Part shown: piece by piece, positions 17,075-25,207 of the stretch
How positions within the stretch are numbered: position 1 is the first letter of the stretch
Layout of the letters: each line of letters starts with the position of its first letter
DNA from: JAICXG01 sp036825615
GTDB lineage: Bacteria; Verrucomicrobiota; Verrucomicrobiia; Chthoniobacterales; UBA10450
DNA: 64,000 nucleotides
Direction of reading: 5' to 3'
NCBI GenBank assembly: GCA_036825615.1
Contig: DAISXY010000005.1
Coordinates: 1 to 64,000, forward strand
Made by a program: the position numbers and the translations under genes
Notes under the pieces: model-generated
What the model was told of the DNA's origin: nothing
Seen by the model: only the letters and a program-made list of their open reading frames with translations
The model's database searches: none

Positions 17075-18649
17075 TCAGAAGTCTGTCAGTCGCGCCTCCC
17101 ACCGCGCGTGCTTTTCCGGCATGCCGAGTGGGAAATCGCGGACACGCGGTTGCGCCATGGCCCATTCATGGTGCCGGCTCCCATCGCGCAACGGGATCGA
17201 AAACTCGTGGCGCGAAACAATTTCCCACAATTCAGCCCGGGCCTGCTCGATCGAGAGTTGCCTAGCTTCGTAGCGCTCCATCACTCCGTACATGATTTCG
17301 AAGAACGCCCGGAATCCTGGATCCTCGTAATAGGAGGCGATAGGATTCGCAACCGGCCTCATCCTTACCGGGGAAAGTCCTCCCAAGGTTAGCAGCCCTC
17401 CCAGCCGTGACTCCGCCACATGCACGTGGATAGCCCAGACCCGCACCCACGCGTTCCACATTTCGAAGTCATCCCACGAGGCGTAGGCACCGGCAACCAG
17501 ACGGTCGGCGAAAGAGAAACTGCGCTTCGCTTCAACATCCACACTTTCAAATCGTGTCTCGGCAAAATCGTCCGCGCTGAGCGCCTCGAGCAACGCCCGT
17601 GCGAGCGAGTGCAGGTTTTCGACCGTGTTTATAAGCCCGCGCGAAAACAGCGGATCAATGAAACCGGCCGCGTGCGAGAGCAGGGCATAGCGGTAGCCAA
17701 CCGTGCGACGGGATGAGTATTGAATACGTTTTGTGCGGACCCATGGCCGCACCGCTTTCGCGTCGGCGAACTGCCGCTCCACGCTCGGCAGCAGCCGAAG
17801 GAATGATTGAAACTCCTGCTCCGGGGTAAGCGATGCATCCTCGGGCCAGACGCGATCGTCGACCGTGACGCCAACGCTGACGAGCGGGTTTGGTGCACCC
17901 TCCCAATTATTAAAGGGGATAACCCAGAACCATCCGCGTTTGAAAAGATGATGTAGCGTACCCGAGGCCCAGGGTTGGGTTAGAAGCTTGCCGACGATTT
18001 CCTCGAAGGGGCGCACGTTGATGACATGGGTGAAAATACTGCGAGTGCTCGAAACCATCCCGCAGGGTTGGTCGCGCAACCCATACTTGTCCGCCAGCAC
18101 GCTGCGAAATCCGGTCCCGTCGACAACGAACCGCGCGCGATAAGTCTTTCCGCCCGCGGTCACCCCGGCCCCTTCCTCATCGATGTCGACCGACTCGATT
18201 TTCGTACTCTGCACGGCGCGCGCGCCGGACTGCAACGCTACCGTGAGCAGATAGGCGTCAACATCCTGGCGAAATAAGTGGTTCTCGTCGCGCCAGACAT
18301 TACCGAATTGGTGCGCTTCTTCTATCTGATGCTCTTCGCCAAGACGGTGATAGGCGAAACCGAATATGCGCTTGATTCCGCAGTTGCGGGTGACGTGCAA
18401 GCGGAGGGCATCAGGGGAATCGAGTCCAATGTGCTGGAACTCGGGCACCTTAAATTCCTTTGCCAGCATTGTTATGAGTTGCGAGGTCTGCGGGATGGTC
18501 GATTCACCGATCGCGAAGCGCGGATGCACACCGCTATCGATCATCAAGACGGAGTGGCCGTTTCGGGCCAGGATCGCCGCCATCATCGTCCCGGCGATCC
18601 CTGTCCCGAGGACGATGACATCGAATTCCGTTTGATCGCTGGTAATAAT
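17075..18649 (-). CDS. Flavin-dependent (tryptophan-halogenase-like) oxidoreductase; non-canonical start
   Basis: This protein of about 524 residues has the FAD-binding GTGIAG motif at the N-terminus, PRFAIGESTIP, the C-terminal FAD loop FIDPLFSRGLINTVEN and, importantly, the halogenase signature WFWVIP (WxWxIP). By family it would bind FADH2 and could halogenate an aromatic or phenolic substrate, with a separate flavin reductase. No ATG, GTG or TTG occurs before the FAD motif: the first ATG (18586) would remove GTGIAG. A strong ribosome site (AAAGGGGG, 18665-18658) lies 8 bases before ATT at 18649, so ATT or the nearby ATC at 18652 is the likely start. No peptide-synthetase or polyketide genes are adjacent. 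Confidence 0.8.
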   Translation of the reverse strand: MITSDQTEFDVIVLGTGIAGTMMAAILARNGHSVLMIDSGVHPRFAIGESTIPQTSQLITMLAKEFKVPEFQHIGLDSPDALRLHVTRNCGIKRIFGFAYHRLGEEHQIEEAHQFGNVWRDENHLFRQDVDAYLLTVALQSGARAVQSTKIESVDIDEEGAGVTAGGKTYRARFVVDGTGFRSVLADKYGLRDQPCGMVSSTRSIFTHVINVRPFEEIVGKLLTQPWASGTLHHLFKRGWFWVIPFNNWEGAPNPLVSVGVTVDDRVWPEDASLTPEQEFQSFLRLLPSVERQFADAKAVRPWVRTKRIQYSSRRTVGYRYALLSHAAGFIDPLFSRGLINTVENLHSLARALLEALSADDFAETRFESVDVEAKRSFSFADRLVAGAYASWDDFEMWNAWVRVWAIHVHVAESRLGGLLTLGGLSPVRMRPVANPIASYYEDPGFRAFFEIMYGVMERYEARQLSIEQARAELWEIVSRHEFSIPLRDGSRHHEWAMAQPRVRDFPLGMPEKHARWEARLTDF

Positions 18650-19104
18650 GATCGTGTCCCCCTTTAACCAAAGAATCGGCCGATCAAAGCAGTGGAACCA
18701 CCACCGCTCCTCGACCTGGCTTCAGCGACTTGTCAGGTGGTGGAGATTGCTGCCGGACAGAGGTGGAACAACGGCGCGCGGAGGAATCACGGCGGTCCAA
18801 CTGCATGGAATGCATCGAAACAAAAGTCTGAGAAAAACGCGAGCCAAAACTGCCGGGGTGGAGCAAAAAGAATCCAGACCGGAGCGCGCTTCCGGCCCGC
18901 GCTCTCGCTGGAGCTGTTCCCGCCTGAGTCGCCGGAGCCACATCGGCGAGCAACTAACCCCGAGTCATGCGCAGCCGGGCCCAATAGAGCCGTTGTGGCT
19001 GTCGCCGGGTGAGCACGTTTCCATTGTCATAGGTGGCAGACTGATCTCCCACGGAAGATCGAGGGAACCTCGACGCCGTTTGACCCGAACACACACCGCC
19101 AGGC
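18650..19104. other. Non-coding stretch, nothing recognised
   Basis: Beyond the ribosome site of the halogenase-like gene I see no gene, RNA or repeat here. Short open frames in several registers have no recognisable motif. Confidence 0.4.
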
Positions 19105-19473
19105 TAAAGAATCCTTCCAGCCAAGCAGCTCCGCTTTGGCTTTGGCAAAGTGTATGGCGACATCGACGGGGTGAATCTCTACGGACGCAAGACTGGCAAC
19201 GGCCCGCGGGCCTTTCTCGGCCGGTTCAACGCCACCCCGGGAAACGTCGCAGTGCCGCTGGCTGATGGCGCACCGGAGCAATGGGAATTCTACAACCGCG
19301 CAGTTAAGCGCGACGTCGAGATCGGCAATCCCAGCCCGGTGATGACGGCGATTACCCTAGTTAGTTTTCGTTTGTACGCATGGGGAGCGCCCGTTGGTTG
19401 GGACCGCCGGGCGTTTCGTTTTTGGGCGGCTTTGTTTGTGGCGAGGAAAGCGAGGAGTCAGGCTAGGCGGTGA
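19105..19473 (+). pseudogene. Possible gene fragment, C-terminal remnant of an unknown protein
   Basis: The frame from the stop at 19105 encodes a stretch with real-protein character (GFGKVYGDIDGVNLYGRKTG, PRAFLGRFNATPGNVAVPLA, EQWEFYNRAVKRDVEIGNPS), then turns into Arg/Ala-rich sequence before the stop. A GTG at 19150 falls inside the conserved-looking part, so it is not a natural start. I read it as the 3' part of a gene whose 5' part has been lost. It overlaps the 3' end of the convergent CoA-transferase gene by about 11 bases. The family is not recognised. Confidence 0.4.
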
Positions 19474-20818
19474 GTGCGACTTCGAATGGGACGCCGGTTT
19501 TGGCGCGGACGTCGTCGAGGTTCGCGCCGGGCTGAAGCTCGATCAGGCGAAGGCCGCCGCTTTCCTTTACCTCAAACACAGCTAGATCGGTGATGATGAG
19601 ATCGACGACGCCTTTGCCGGTGATCGGGAGGGTGCATTGCTTGATGATCTTGGGACCGCCGTCCTTGGAAGTGTGTTCCATCACGACCACGACCCGCTTA
19701 ACACCCGCGACCAAATCCATCGCGCCGCCGGGGCCTTTGACCATTTTGCCGGGAATCATCCAATTGGCGATGTCGCCGGAATCAGTTACTTCGAAAGCGC
19801 CCAGAATAGCCAGGTCGATGTGACCACCGCGGATCATGGCAAAGGAGTCGGCGCTGGAGAAAAAAGCCGAGCCGGGCCGGGTGGTAATGGTTTGTTTGCC
19901 GGCATTGATCAGATCGGGGTCCTCCTTACCGGGCTCGGGAAAGGGACCTATGCCTAACAACCCGTTTTCGGATTGCAGAGTTACATTGATTCCTTCCGGG
20001 ATGTAGTTAGCCACGAGGGTCGGAATACCGATACCAAGATTGACATAGTAACCGTCGCGTAACTCCTGCGCGGCGCGTTTCGCGAGCAGGTCGCGAAGCG
20101 GGTTTGCCTTTTGCGCGCTGCCTGCGCCCTGGACGGTGCGAAACTCGATTCGCTTCTCGTATTTCGCTCCCTGGATAATGCGATCGACGAAAATGCCCGG
20201 CGTGTGTATCTGGTCGGGATCAAGCTCGCCGATCTCGACCAGGTGTTCGACCTCGGCGACGCAGACTTTGCCGCAGCTCGCGATCATGGGATTAAAGTTC
20301 CGCGAAGTTTTGCGATAAATAAGATTACCCGACTTATCACCTTTCCAGGCTTTAACTAACGAGACCTCCACCCTGATGCCCGGCTCGAGCACGTACTCAC
20401 ATCCGTCGAATGTTTTCGTCTCTTTGCCTTCCGCGAGCCTGGTGCCAAAACCGGTGCGGGTGTAGAAGCCAGGGATGCCTGCCCCGCCCGCGCGCAATCG
20501 CTCGGCGAGGGTGCCCTGCGGGATTAGCTCGAGCTCTAATTCGCCGCTCAAAACCTGGCGCTCGAACTCCTTGTTCTCGCCCACGTAGGAGGCCATGACT
20601 TTTTTCACCTGACGCGCCGGCAGCAGGACGCCCATCCCGAAATCATCCACGCCCGCGTTATTGCCGACGATGGTGAGACCTTTCACCCCGCTGTCGTGCA
20701 AGGCCGCGATCAGGTTTTCCGGGATGCCGCAAAGGCCGAACCCGCCGGCCGCGATCGTCATGTTGTCGTGCAGAAGGCCGTCGAGGGCGGATTTGGCGTC
20801 AGGATAAACTTTGCTCAT
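19463..20818 (-). CDS. 3-oxoacid (succinyl-CoA:acetoacetate) CoA-transferase, fused A and B subunits
   Basis: This 451-residue single chain contains both family I CoA-transferase halves. The alpha-type half (about 1-235) has MTIAAGGFGLCGIPENLI and AGGAGIPGFYTRTGFGT. The beta-type half (about 236-451) has YVNLGIGIPTLVANYIPEG and the active-site Glu E284 in SENGLLGIGP. The enzyme moves CoA from succinyl-CoA to a 3-oxoacid, typically acetoacetate, in ketone body and short-chain acyl metabolism. Most bacteria encode the subunits as two genes; here they are joined as in the mitochondrial enzyme. It is divergent from prpD with 117 bases between, suggesting a shared control region. Confidence 0.93.
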   Translation of the reverse strand: MSKVYPDAKSALDGLLHDNMTIAAGGFGLCGIPENLIAALHDSGVKGLTIVGNNAGVDDFGMGVLLPARQVKKVMASYVGENKEFERQVLSGELELELIPQGTLAERLRAGGAGIPGFYTRTGFGTRLAEGKETKTFDGCEYVLEPGIRVEVSLVKAWKGDKSGNLIYRKTSRNFNPMIASCGKVCVAEVEHLVEIGELDPDQIHTPGIFVDRIIQGAKYEKRIEFRTVQGAGSAQKANPLRDLLAKRAAQELRDGYYVNLGIGIPTLVANYIPEGINVTLQSENGLLGIGPFPEPGKEDPDLINAGKQTITTRPGSAFFSSADSFAMIRGGHIDLAILGAFEVTDSGDIANWMIPGKMVKGPGGAMDLVAGVKRVVVVMEHTSKDGGPKIIKQCTLPITGKGVVDLIITDLAVFEVKESGGLRLIELQPGANLDDVRAKTGVPFEVALTA

Positions 20819-20830
20819 GAGGAGAAGATT

Positions 20831-20861
20831 TAACCACGGATTGCGCGGATGCCACGGATGA
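20831..20861. repeat. Short intergenic repeat of the CCACGGAT type
   Basis: Two imperfect direct units (ACCACGGATTGCGCGGAT and GCCACGGATGA) sit in the divergent control region of the CoA-transferase and prpD genes. This belongs to a simple repeat class common between genes of Verrucomicrobiota and Planctomycetota (recall, not a search). Confidence 0.5.
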
Positions 20862-20935
20862 ATTGTCCGGTTGGAGCCGGTGCGCCCTGTTGCTGCGGCG
20901 CGATTCATCGCCAGATTGACCCTTCCATTTTCATC

Positions 20936-22333
20936 ATGTCCAAATCACTCGCTCATCGGCTGGCGGAATACGCCTGCTCACTCCACTTCGAAGACCTCGG
21001 CAAGAACGTCGTGCACGAGGTGAAACGGCGCCTGATCGATTCGTTAGGCTGCGCTCTCGGGGCGTGGAACGAAGAGCCCTGCCGGATCGCGCGCGAGGTC
21101 GCTTCCGATTTTTCGGCGACGCACGGCGCGACCGTCATCGGCACCGATCACCGGGCGCCGCCAGATTGGGCCGCGTTCGCGAACGGCTGCTGCATTCGTT
21201 ATTTCGATTACAACGACACCTATCTCTCAAAGGAACCGGCCCATCCGAGCGACAACTTTTCCGCCGTTCTCGCCGTGGGAGAAAGCGTCGGCGCGAGCGG
21301 CAAAGAAATCCTCCTCGCGACCGCGATTGCCTATGAACTGCAATGCCGCTTCTGCGATGCCGCCAGCATTCGGGCCCGCGGCTGGGATCACCCGACTTAC
21401 GGCGCATTCTCGACCGCGCTCGCCTGCGCGAAATTGATGAAGCTCGATCCCGAGCGCACACGCCACGCGATCAACATCGCCGGAGTGCATTGCGCCGCAT
21501 TCCGCCAGGCGCGCGTGGGCGAGCTCTCGCATTGGAAAGGAGTCGCCTTTGCCAATGCGGCCCGGCTCGGGGTTTACGCCGCGCTCCTGGCGCGCGCGGG
21601 CATGACCGGTCCGGCTCCGATTTTTGAAGGCGCGATGGGATTCGAGAAGCAGCTCGGGGTGTCGTTAGGCAATGTCGGGGAGGTGTTCGACAAAACGCAG
21701 GAAGCGGTGCCTAACGAAGGTCCGGCCTCGATGATCCTGAAGACAAGCATCAAATACTGGCCGGCCGAATATCACAGCCAGAGCGCGATCGAGGCCGCGC
21801 TTTTCCTGCGCCAGGAAATCGGCGATCCATCGAAGATCCGCTCGGTCCGGATCGAGAGCCACGACGCCTCGGTCGACATCATCGGAAGCGAGCCGGAAAA
21901 ATGGAAACCGGAGACGCGCGAAACGGCTGATCACTCGCTGCCTTACATCACCGCGATCGCGCTGATCGACGGCGAGGTGACCGAGAAACAATTCCAGCCC
22001 GAGCGGTTCACGGATCCAAAGATCTGGAAGTTTCTCGAGGAAGTGACGGTGCAGCGAAATGATGAATTATCTTCGCTCTATGCCAAGGCTGTCGCGAACA
22101 TCGTGCACGTGACCTTGCAGGATGGCCGCGTGCTGACGAAACGGATCGATTATCCGTTAGGCAACGCGCTCAACCCTGTGAGCGATGAGCAATTGGAGGG
22201 TAAGTTCAATTCTCTCGTCGTGCCCGCCCTCGGGGAAGAAGCCGCCCGCAAGCTCCTCGACGCCGCCTGGAATATCGCGGCGGCGAAATCGCCTAACGAG
22301 TTGATGAAGCTGGCAAAAATGCCGGCGCGGTAG
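20936..22333 (+). CDS. prpD: 2-methylcitrate dehydratase (MmgE/PrpD family)
   Basis: This 465-residue protein has the MmgE/PrpD order: RLIDSLGCALGA near the N-terminus, YFDYNDTYLSKEPAHPSDN (active-site region), ARGWDHPTYGAFS, the KSW-type ASMILKTSIKYWPAEYHSQ and a C-terminal PLGNALNPVSDEQL. It dehydrates 2-methylcitrate to 2-methyl-cis-aconitate in propionate breakdown. The start at 20936 is chosen because the upstream 29 codons are Cys/Pro-rich and cover the intergenic repeat. First gene of prpD-prpB-prpC. It contains four motif copies or near copies (21041, 21662, 21709, 22291). Confidence 0.9.
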   Translation: MSKSLAHRLAEYACSLHFEDLGKNVVHEVKRRLIDSLGCALGAWNEEPCRIAREVASDFSATHGATVIGTDHRAPPDWAAFANGCCIRYFDYNDTYLSKEPAHPSDNFSAVLAVGESVGASGKEILLATAIAYELQCRFCDAASIRARGWDHPTYGAFSTALACAKLMKLDPERTRHAINIAGVHCAAFRQARVGELSHWKGVAFANAARLGVYAALLARAGMTGPAPIFEGAMGFEKQLGVSLGNVGEVFDKTQEAVPNEGPASMILKTSIKYWPAEYHSQSAIEAALFLRQEIGDPSKIRSVRIESHDASVDIIGSEPEKWKPETRETADHSLPYITAIALIDGEVTEKQFQPERFTDPKIWKFLEEVTVQRNDELSSLYAKAVANIVHVTLQDGRVLTKRIDYPLGNALNPVSDEQLEGKFNSLVVPALGEEAARKLLDAAWNIAAAKSPNELMKLAKMPAR

Positions 22334-22360
22334 CGCCCAGAGTCGCGGGCACGCAATTCT

Positions 22361-22530
22361 GGGGAGCACAGGCCGCTGGCCTGTGGTTTGGTGCGGCTCG
22401 CGCCAAACATGTGCGCCGAAGGCGCCAACTGCCCTGTGTGCGCTCAAGAATCCAACAACGCTCCGCCTCCAGTCCACGCCCGCCGCGAGGCGGGCCGCCT
22501 CGCGGGGCAGGCCAGCGGCCTGTGCTCCCC
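22361..22530. repeat. Long inverted repeat with nested palindromes in the prpD-prpB spacer
   Basis: A perfect 23-base inverted repeat (22361-22383 with 22508-22530; arms start GGGGAGCACAGGCCGCTGGC) encloses about 125 bases. Inside is a perfect 11-bp palindrome (CCGCGAGGCGG, 22483-22493, with 22495-22505), and each arm carries its own small hairpin (GGCC-GCT-GGCC). The folded RNA would sit directly before prpB. Confidence 0.8.
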
Positions 22531-22578
22531 GGAGCTGCTGCTCGCGTGCAGGGTGGCGGAGGCACGCTACGGTATCGC

Positions 22579-23454
22579 ATGACGAACCAGATTTCGAAAC
22601 TGCGCCGACTCCGCGACCTGATCGCCGAGGGCATCGTTGCCGTGCCCGGCGTGCCGAATGCTTCGATGGCGCGGCAGGTCGAGCGCGCCGGATTCGATGC
22701 GGTTTACATCAGCGGCGCGGGCCTGGCCAACTGCACCGCCGGAGTGCCCGACGTCGGCCTGCTAACCCTCAATGAAGTCGCGACCCTCGCCGGGTTTATC
22801 GCGCAGGCGGTGAAAATTCCGGCGATCGTGGATGCCGACACCGGCTTTGGCGGGGCCGAGAATGTGGGTCGCACGGTCTACGAACTGGAGCGCGCCGGAC
22901 TGGCCGGTTGCCACATTGAGGATCAGGAATTTCCGAAACGCTGCGGCCATCTCACGGGCAAGCGCCTCGTCGATCTCGAGGAGATGTCGGCGAAAATCCG
23001 CGCCGCAGTTGCCGCGAAAGCGGACGAAGATTTCCTGATCATCGCGCGCACTGACTCACGCGCGCTGGAGAATTTCGACGGGGCAGTGAAACGTGCGCAA
23101 GCCTATGTCGAAGCGGGCGCGGATGCGATCTTCCCGGAGGCGCTCCAGACCAAGGAAGAGTTCCGCGATTTCGCGCGCGAGATAAAAGTCCCGCTGCTGG
23201 CGAACATGACCGAGTTTGGAAAAAGCCCCTCTTTCAGCGTGCAGGAACTGGGCGAACTTGGTTATCGCATGGTCATCTTCCCGCAGAGCGCGTTTCGCGT
23301 TTCGATGAAAACAACCGGCGAATTTTTCCGCGCTCTGAAAGAGGCAGGTACGCCTGACGACTGGCTCGACCGGATGCAAACCCGTAAGGAGCTTTACGAT
23401 CTGCTCAACTACGATCCAACGGCGGAAAGCTGGCCCGGTTATCGCGCGGTTTGA
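22579..23454 (+). CDS. prpB: Methylisocitrate lyase (PEP mutase/isocitrate lyase family)
   Basis: This 291-residue protein has the ICL/PEPM fold: SMARQVERAGFDAVYISGAG, metal-binding DADTGFGG, EDQEFPKRCGHLTGK with active-site C122 in KRCGH, and IARTDSRA. It splits 2-methylisocitrate into succinate and pyruvate. The start at 22579 begins the normal N-terminus (MTNQISKLRRLRDLI); the frame upstream crosses the inverted repeat and is not conserved. It lies between prpD and prpC, so the methylcitrate cycle is complete apart from methylaconitate handling and propionyl-CoA synthesis. Confidence 0.93.
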   Translation: MTNQISKLRRLRDLIAEGIVAVPGVPNASMARQVERAGFDAVYISGAGLANCTAGVPDVGLLTLNEVATLAGFIAQAVKIPAIVDADTGFGGAENVGRTVYELERAGLAGCHIEDQEFPKRCGHLTGKRLVDLEEMSAKIRAAVAAKADEDFLIIARTDSRALENFDGAVKRAQAYVEAGADAIFPEALQTKEEFRDFAREIKVPLLANMTEFGKSPSFSVQELGELGYRMVIFPQSAFRVSMKTTGEFFRALKEAGTPDDWLDRMQTRKELYDLLNYDPTAESWPGYRAV

Positions 23455-23517
23455 AAAGTCCACGCGCCGGTTCATGTTGAATCTGCCCTCCCCAGCGGAC
23501 CAGAAACGCAAGCCATT

Positions 23518-24666
23518 ATGACGACAGAAACCAAACCAGCCTACAGTCCCGGCCTCGCAGGGGTCATCGCGGGCGAAACCGAAATTTGCTGGGTCGATCC
23601 GAACGCCGGCCTGATGTATCGCGGCTACGACATCCACGAGATGGCGGAGAAGGCCAGCTTCGAGGAGGTCGCCTATCTCCTGCTCAACGGCGAGCTGCCA
23701 ACGCTGCGACAGCTCGAAGAATTCAGGCAACAGATCGCGAAGGAACGCCCGCTCCCGAAGGAAGTCATGGCAATGCTGCGGCTCCTGCCGAAGAAGACGC
23801 ATCCGATGGACATGCTGCGCACGGGCGTTTCGATGCTCGCCCCGTTCGATCCCGAGCTGAATGATCACTCACACGACGCCAACATTCGCAAGGCGATCCG
23901 ATTGATCGCAAAAGTCTCGACTCTGATCGCGGATGGTTATCGGATTGAGAAAGGTCAGGATCCATTGCCAGAGAAAAGCGACCTGACGATTGCCGGTAAC
24001 CTTTTCTACAAACTGACCGGCGAAGTGCCCCCGGCCTGGAAAATCCGGATGATGGACACGATCCTGATCCTGTACGCCGATCACGAGTTCAACGCCTCGA
24101 CCTTTGCCGCCCGCGTCACGGCGGCGACGCTGGCCGATATGTACGCCGCGGTCACGAGCGCTTGCGGGACGTTGAAAGGTCCTCTGCACGGCGGCGCGAA
24201 CGAGGAGTCGATGAAAATGCTCGACGAGATCGGCACGCCCGATCGGGCCGAGAAATGGATGATGGAGGCGCTCGCGCAGAAGAAAAAAATCATGGGCTTC
24301 GGTCATCGGGTTTACAAAAAGGGCGACTCGCGGGTACCGATCATGCGCGAGATCGCGCGCGACCTCGGGCAGCGCGTCGGGAAGGAACAATGGGTGCCGA
24401 TCTGTGAAAATCTCGAGGCGACGATGGAGCGGGAGAAACATCTTTGCGCCAATGTCGATCTCTACGCCGCGCCGGTTTTCACGATGCTGAATTTCGATCC
24501 GGCGCTGAACACCCCGATTTTCGCCGCCTCGCGCGTCGCCGGCTGGTGCGCGCACGTGGTCGAGCAGCAGGATAACAATCGGCTCATCCGTCCCCGCTCG
24601 CTTTACACCGGCCCGGCGCTGCGGCCCTACAAGGGCCTCTCGCCTAACGGGGCGGGGAACGCGTGA
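23518..24666 (+). CDS. prpC: 2-methylcitrate synthase / citrate synthase
   Basis: This 382-residue citrate synthase-type enzyme has the catalytic residues in GPLHGGANE (His), GFGHRVYKKGD (His) and a C-terminal Asp before the ARG-type segment (VDLYAAPVF). The short length and position next to prpB indicate the 2-methylcitrate synthase group, which condenses propionyl-CoA with oxaloacetate. The start is a good ATG with the usual TTETKPAYSPGLAGVIAGET N-terminus. It ends close to a thioesterase gene. Citrate synthase activity cannot be excluded. Confidence 0.88.
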   Translation: MTTETKPAYSPGLAGVIAGETEICWVDPNAGLMYRGYDIHEMAEKASFEEVAYLLLNGELPTLRQLEEFRQQIAKERPLPKEVMAMLRLLPKKTHPMDMLRTGVSMLAPFDPELNDHSHDANIRKAIRLIAKVSTLIADGYRIEKGQDPLPEKSDLTIAGNLFYKLTGEVPPAWKIRMMDTILILYADHEFNASTFAARVTAATLADMYAAVTSACGTLKGPLHGGANEESMKMLDEIGTPDRAEKWMMEALAQKKKIMGFGHRVYKKGDSRVPIMREIARDLGQRVGKEQWVPICENLEATMEREKHLCANVDLYAAPVFTMLNFDPALNTPIFAASRVAGWCAHVVEQQDNNRLIRPRSLYTGPALRPYKGLSPNGAGNA

Positions 24667-24718
24667 ATGGTGAATGGTGAGTCGGCCGATGTGACGATTC
24701 ACGATCACGACGTAACGG

Positions 24719-25183
24719 ATGAACGAACCATCACTCCAGGAAAAATACGCGCCTAACAATGCCTGTTGGGGCTGTGGGCCGGCGAACCCCGACGGCCTGC
24801 GCATTCGCAGCTTCCCCGAAGGCGACGCGGTCGTAGCAGATTGGCAGCCGGAGAAAAAATACGAAGCGTTCCCCGGCGTCCTGAACGGCGGGATCATCGG
24901 CACGCTGCTCGATTGCCACTGCAATTGGACCGCGGCTTACCACCTCATGAAGCAATCGGGCCAGGATCGCGTCCCTTGCACCGTGACGGCGGATTACGCG
25001 ATCAAGCTCTTGCGCCCGACCCCGACTGACGGCCCGGTACATCTGAGCGCGAAAGTTGTCGAATCAACCCATGACCGCGCGACGGTCGAAGGCACGCTCA
25101 GCGGAGGCGGGAAAGTCTGCGCGACTTGCCGCGGGACCTTTGTCGCGGTGAAAGAGGGACACCCGGCTTATCATCGCTGGTGA
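24719..25183 (+). CDS. PaaI-type hotdog-fold thioesterase
   Basis: This 154-residue protein has the 4HBT hotdog pattern: FPGVLNGGIIGTLLDCHCNWTAAY with the conserved Asn-Gly-Gly, and YAIKLLRPTPTDGPVHL. The N-terminus (NNACWGCGPANPDGLRIRSF) is that of the CxxC-containing PaaI-like subgroup. It probably hydrolyses an acyl-CoA, and its position after prpC suggests release of CoA from short-chain acyl groups. It ends just before a TCGTTAGGC motif (25194-25202) that occupies the gap to the convergent gene. Confidence 0.85.
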   Translation: MNEPSLQEKYAPNNACWGCGPANPDGLRIRSFPEGDAVVADWQPEKKYEAFPGVLNGGIIGTLLDCHCNWTAAYHLMKQSGQDRVPCTVTADYAIKLLRPTPTDGPVHLSAKVVESTHDRATVEGTLSGGGKVCATCRGTFVAVKEGHPAYHRW

Positions 25184-25207
25184 GCGGCGCTTCTCGTTAG
25201 GCAAGAA

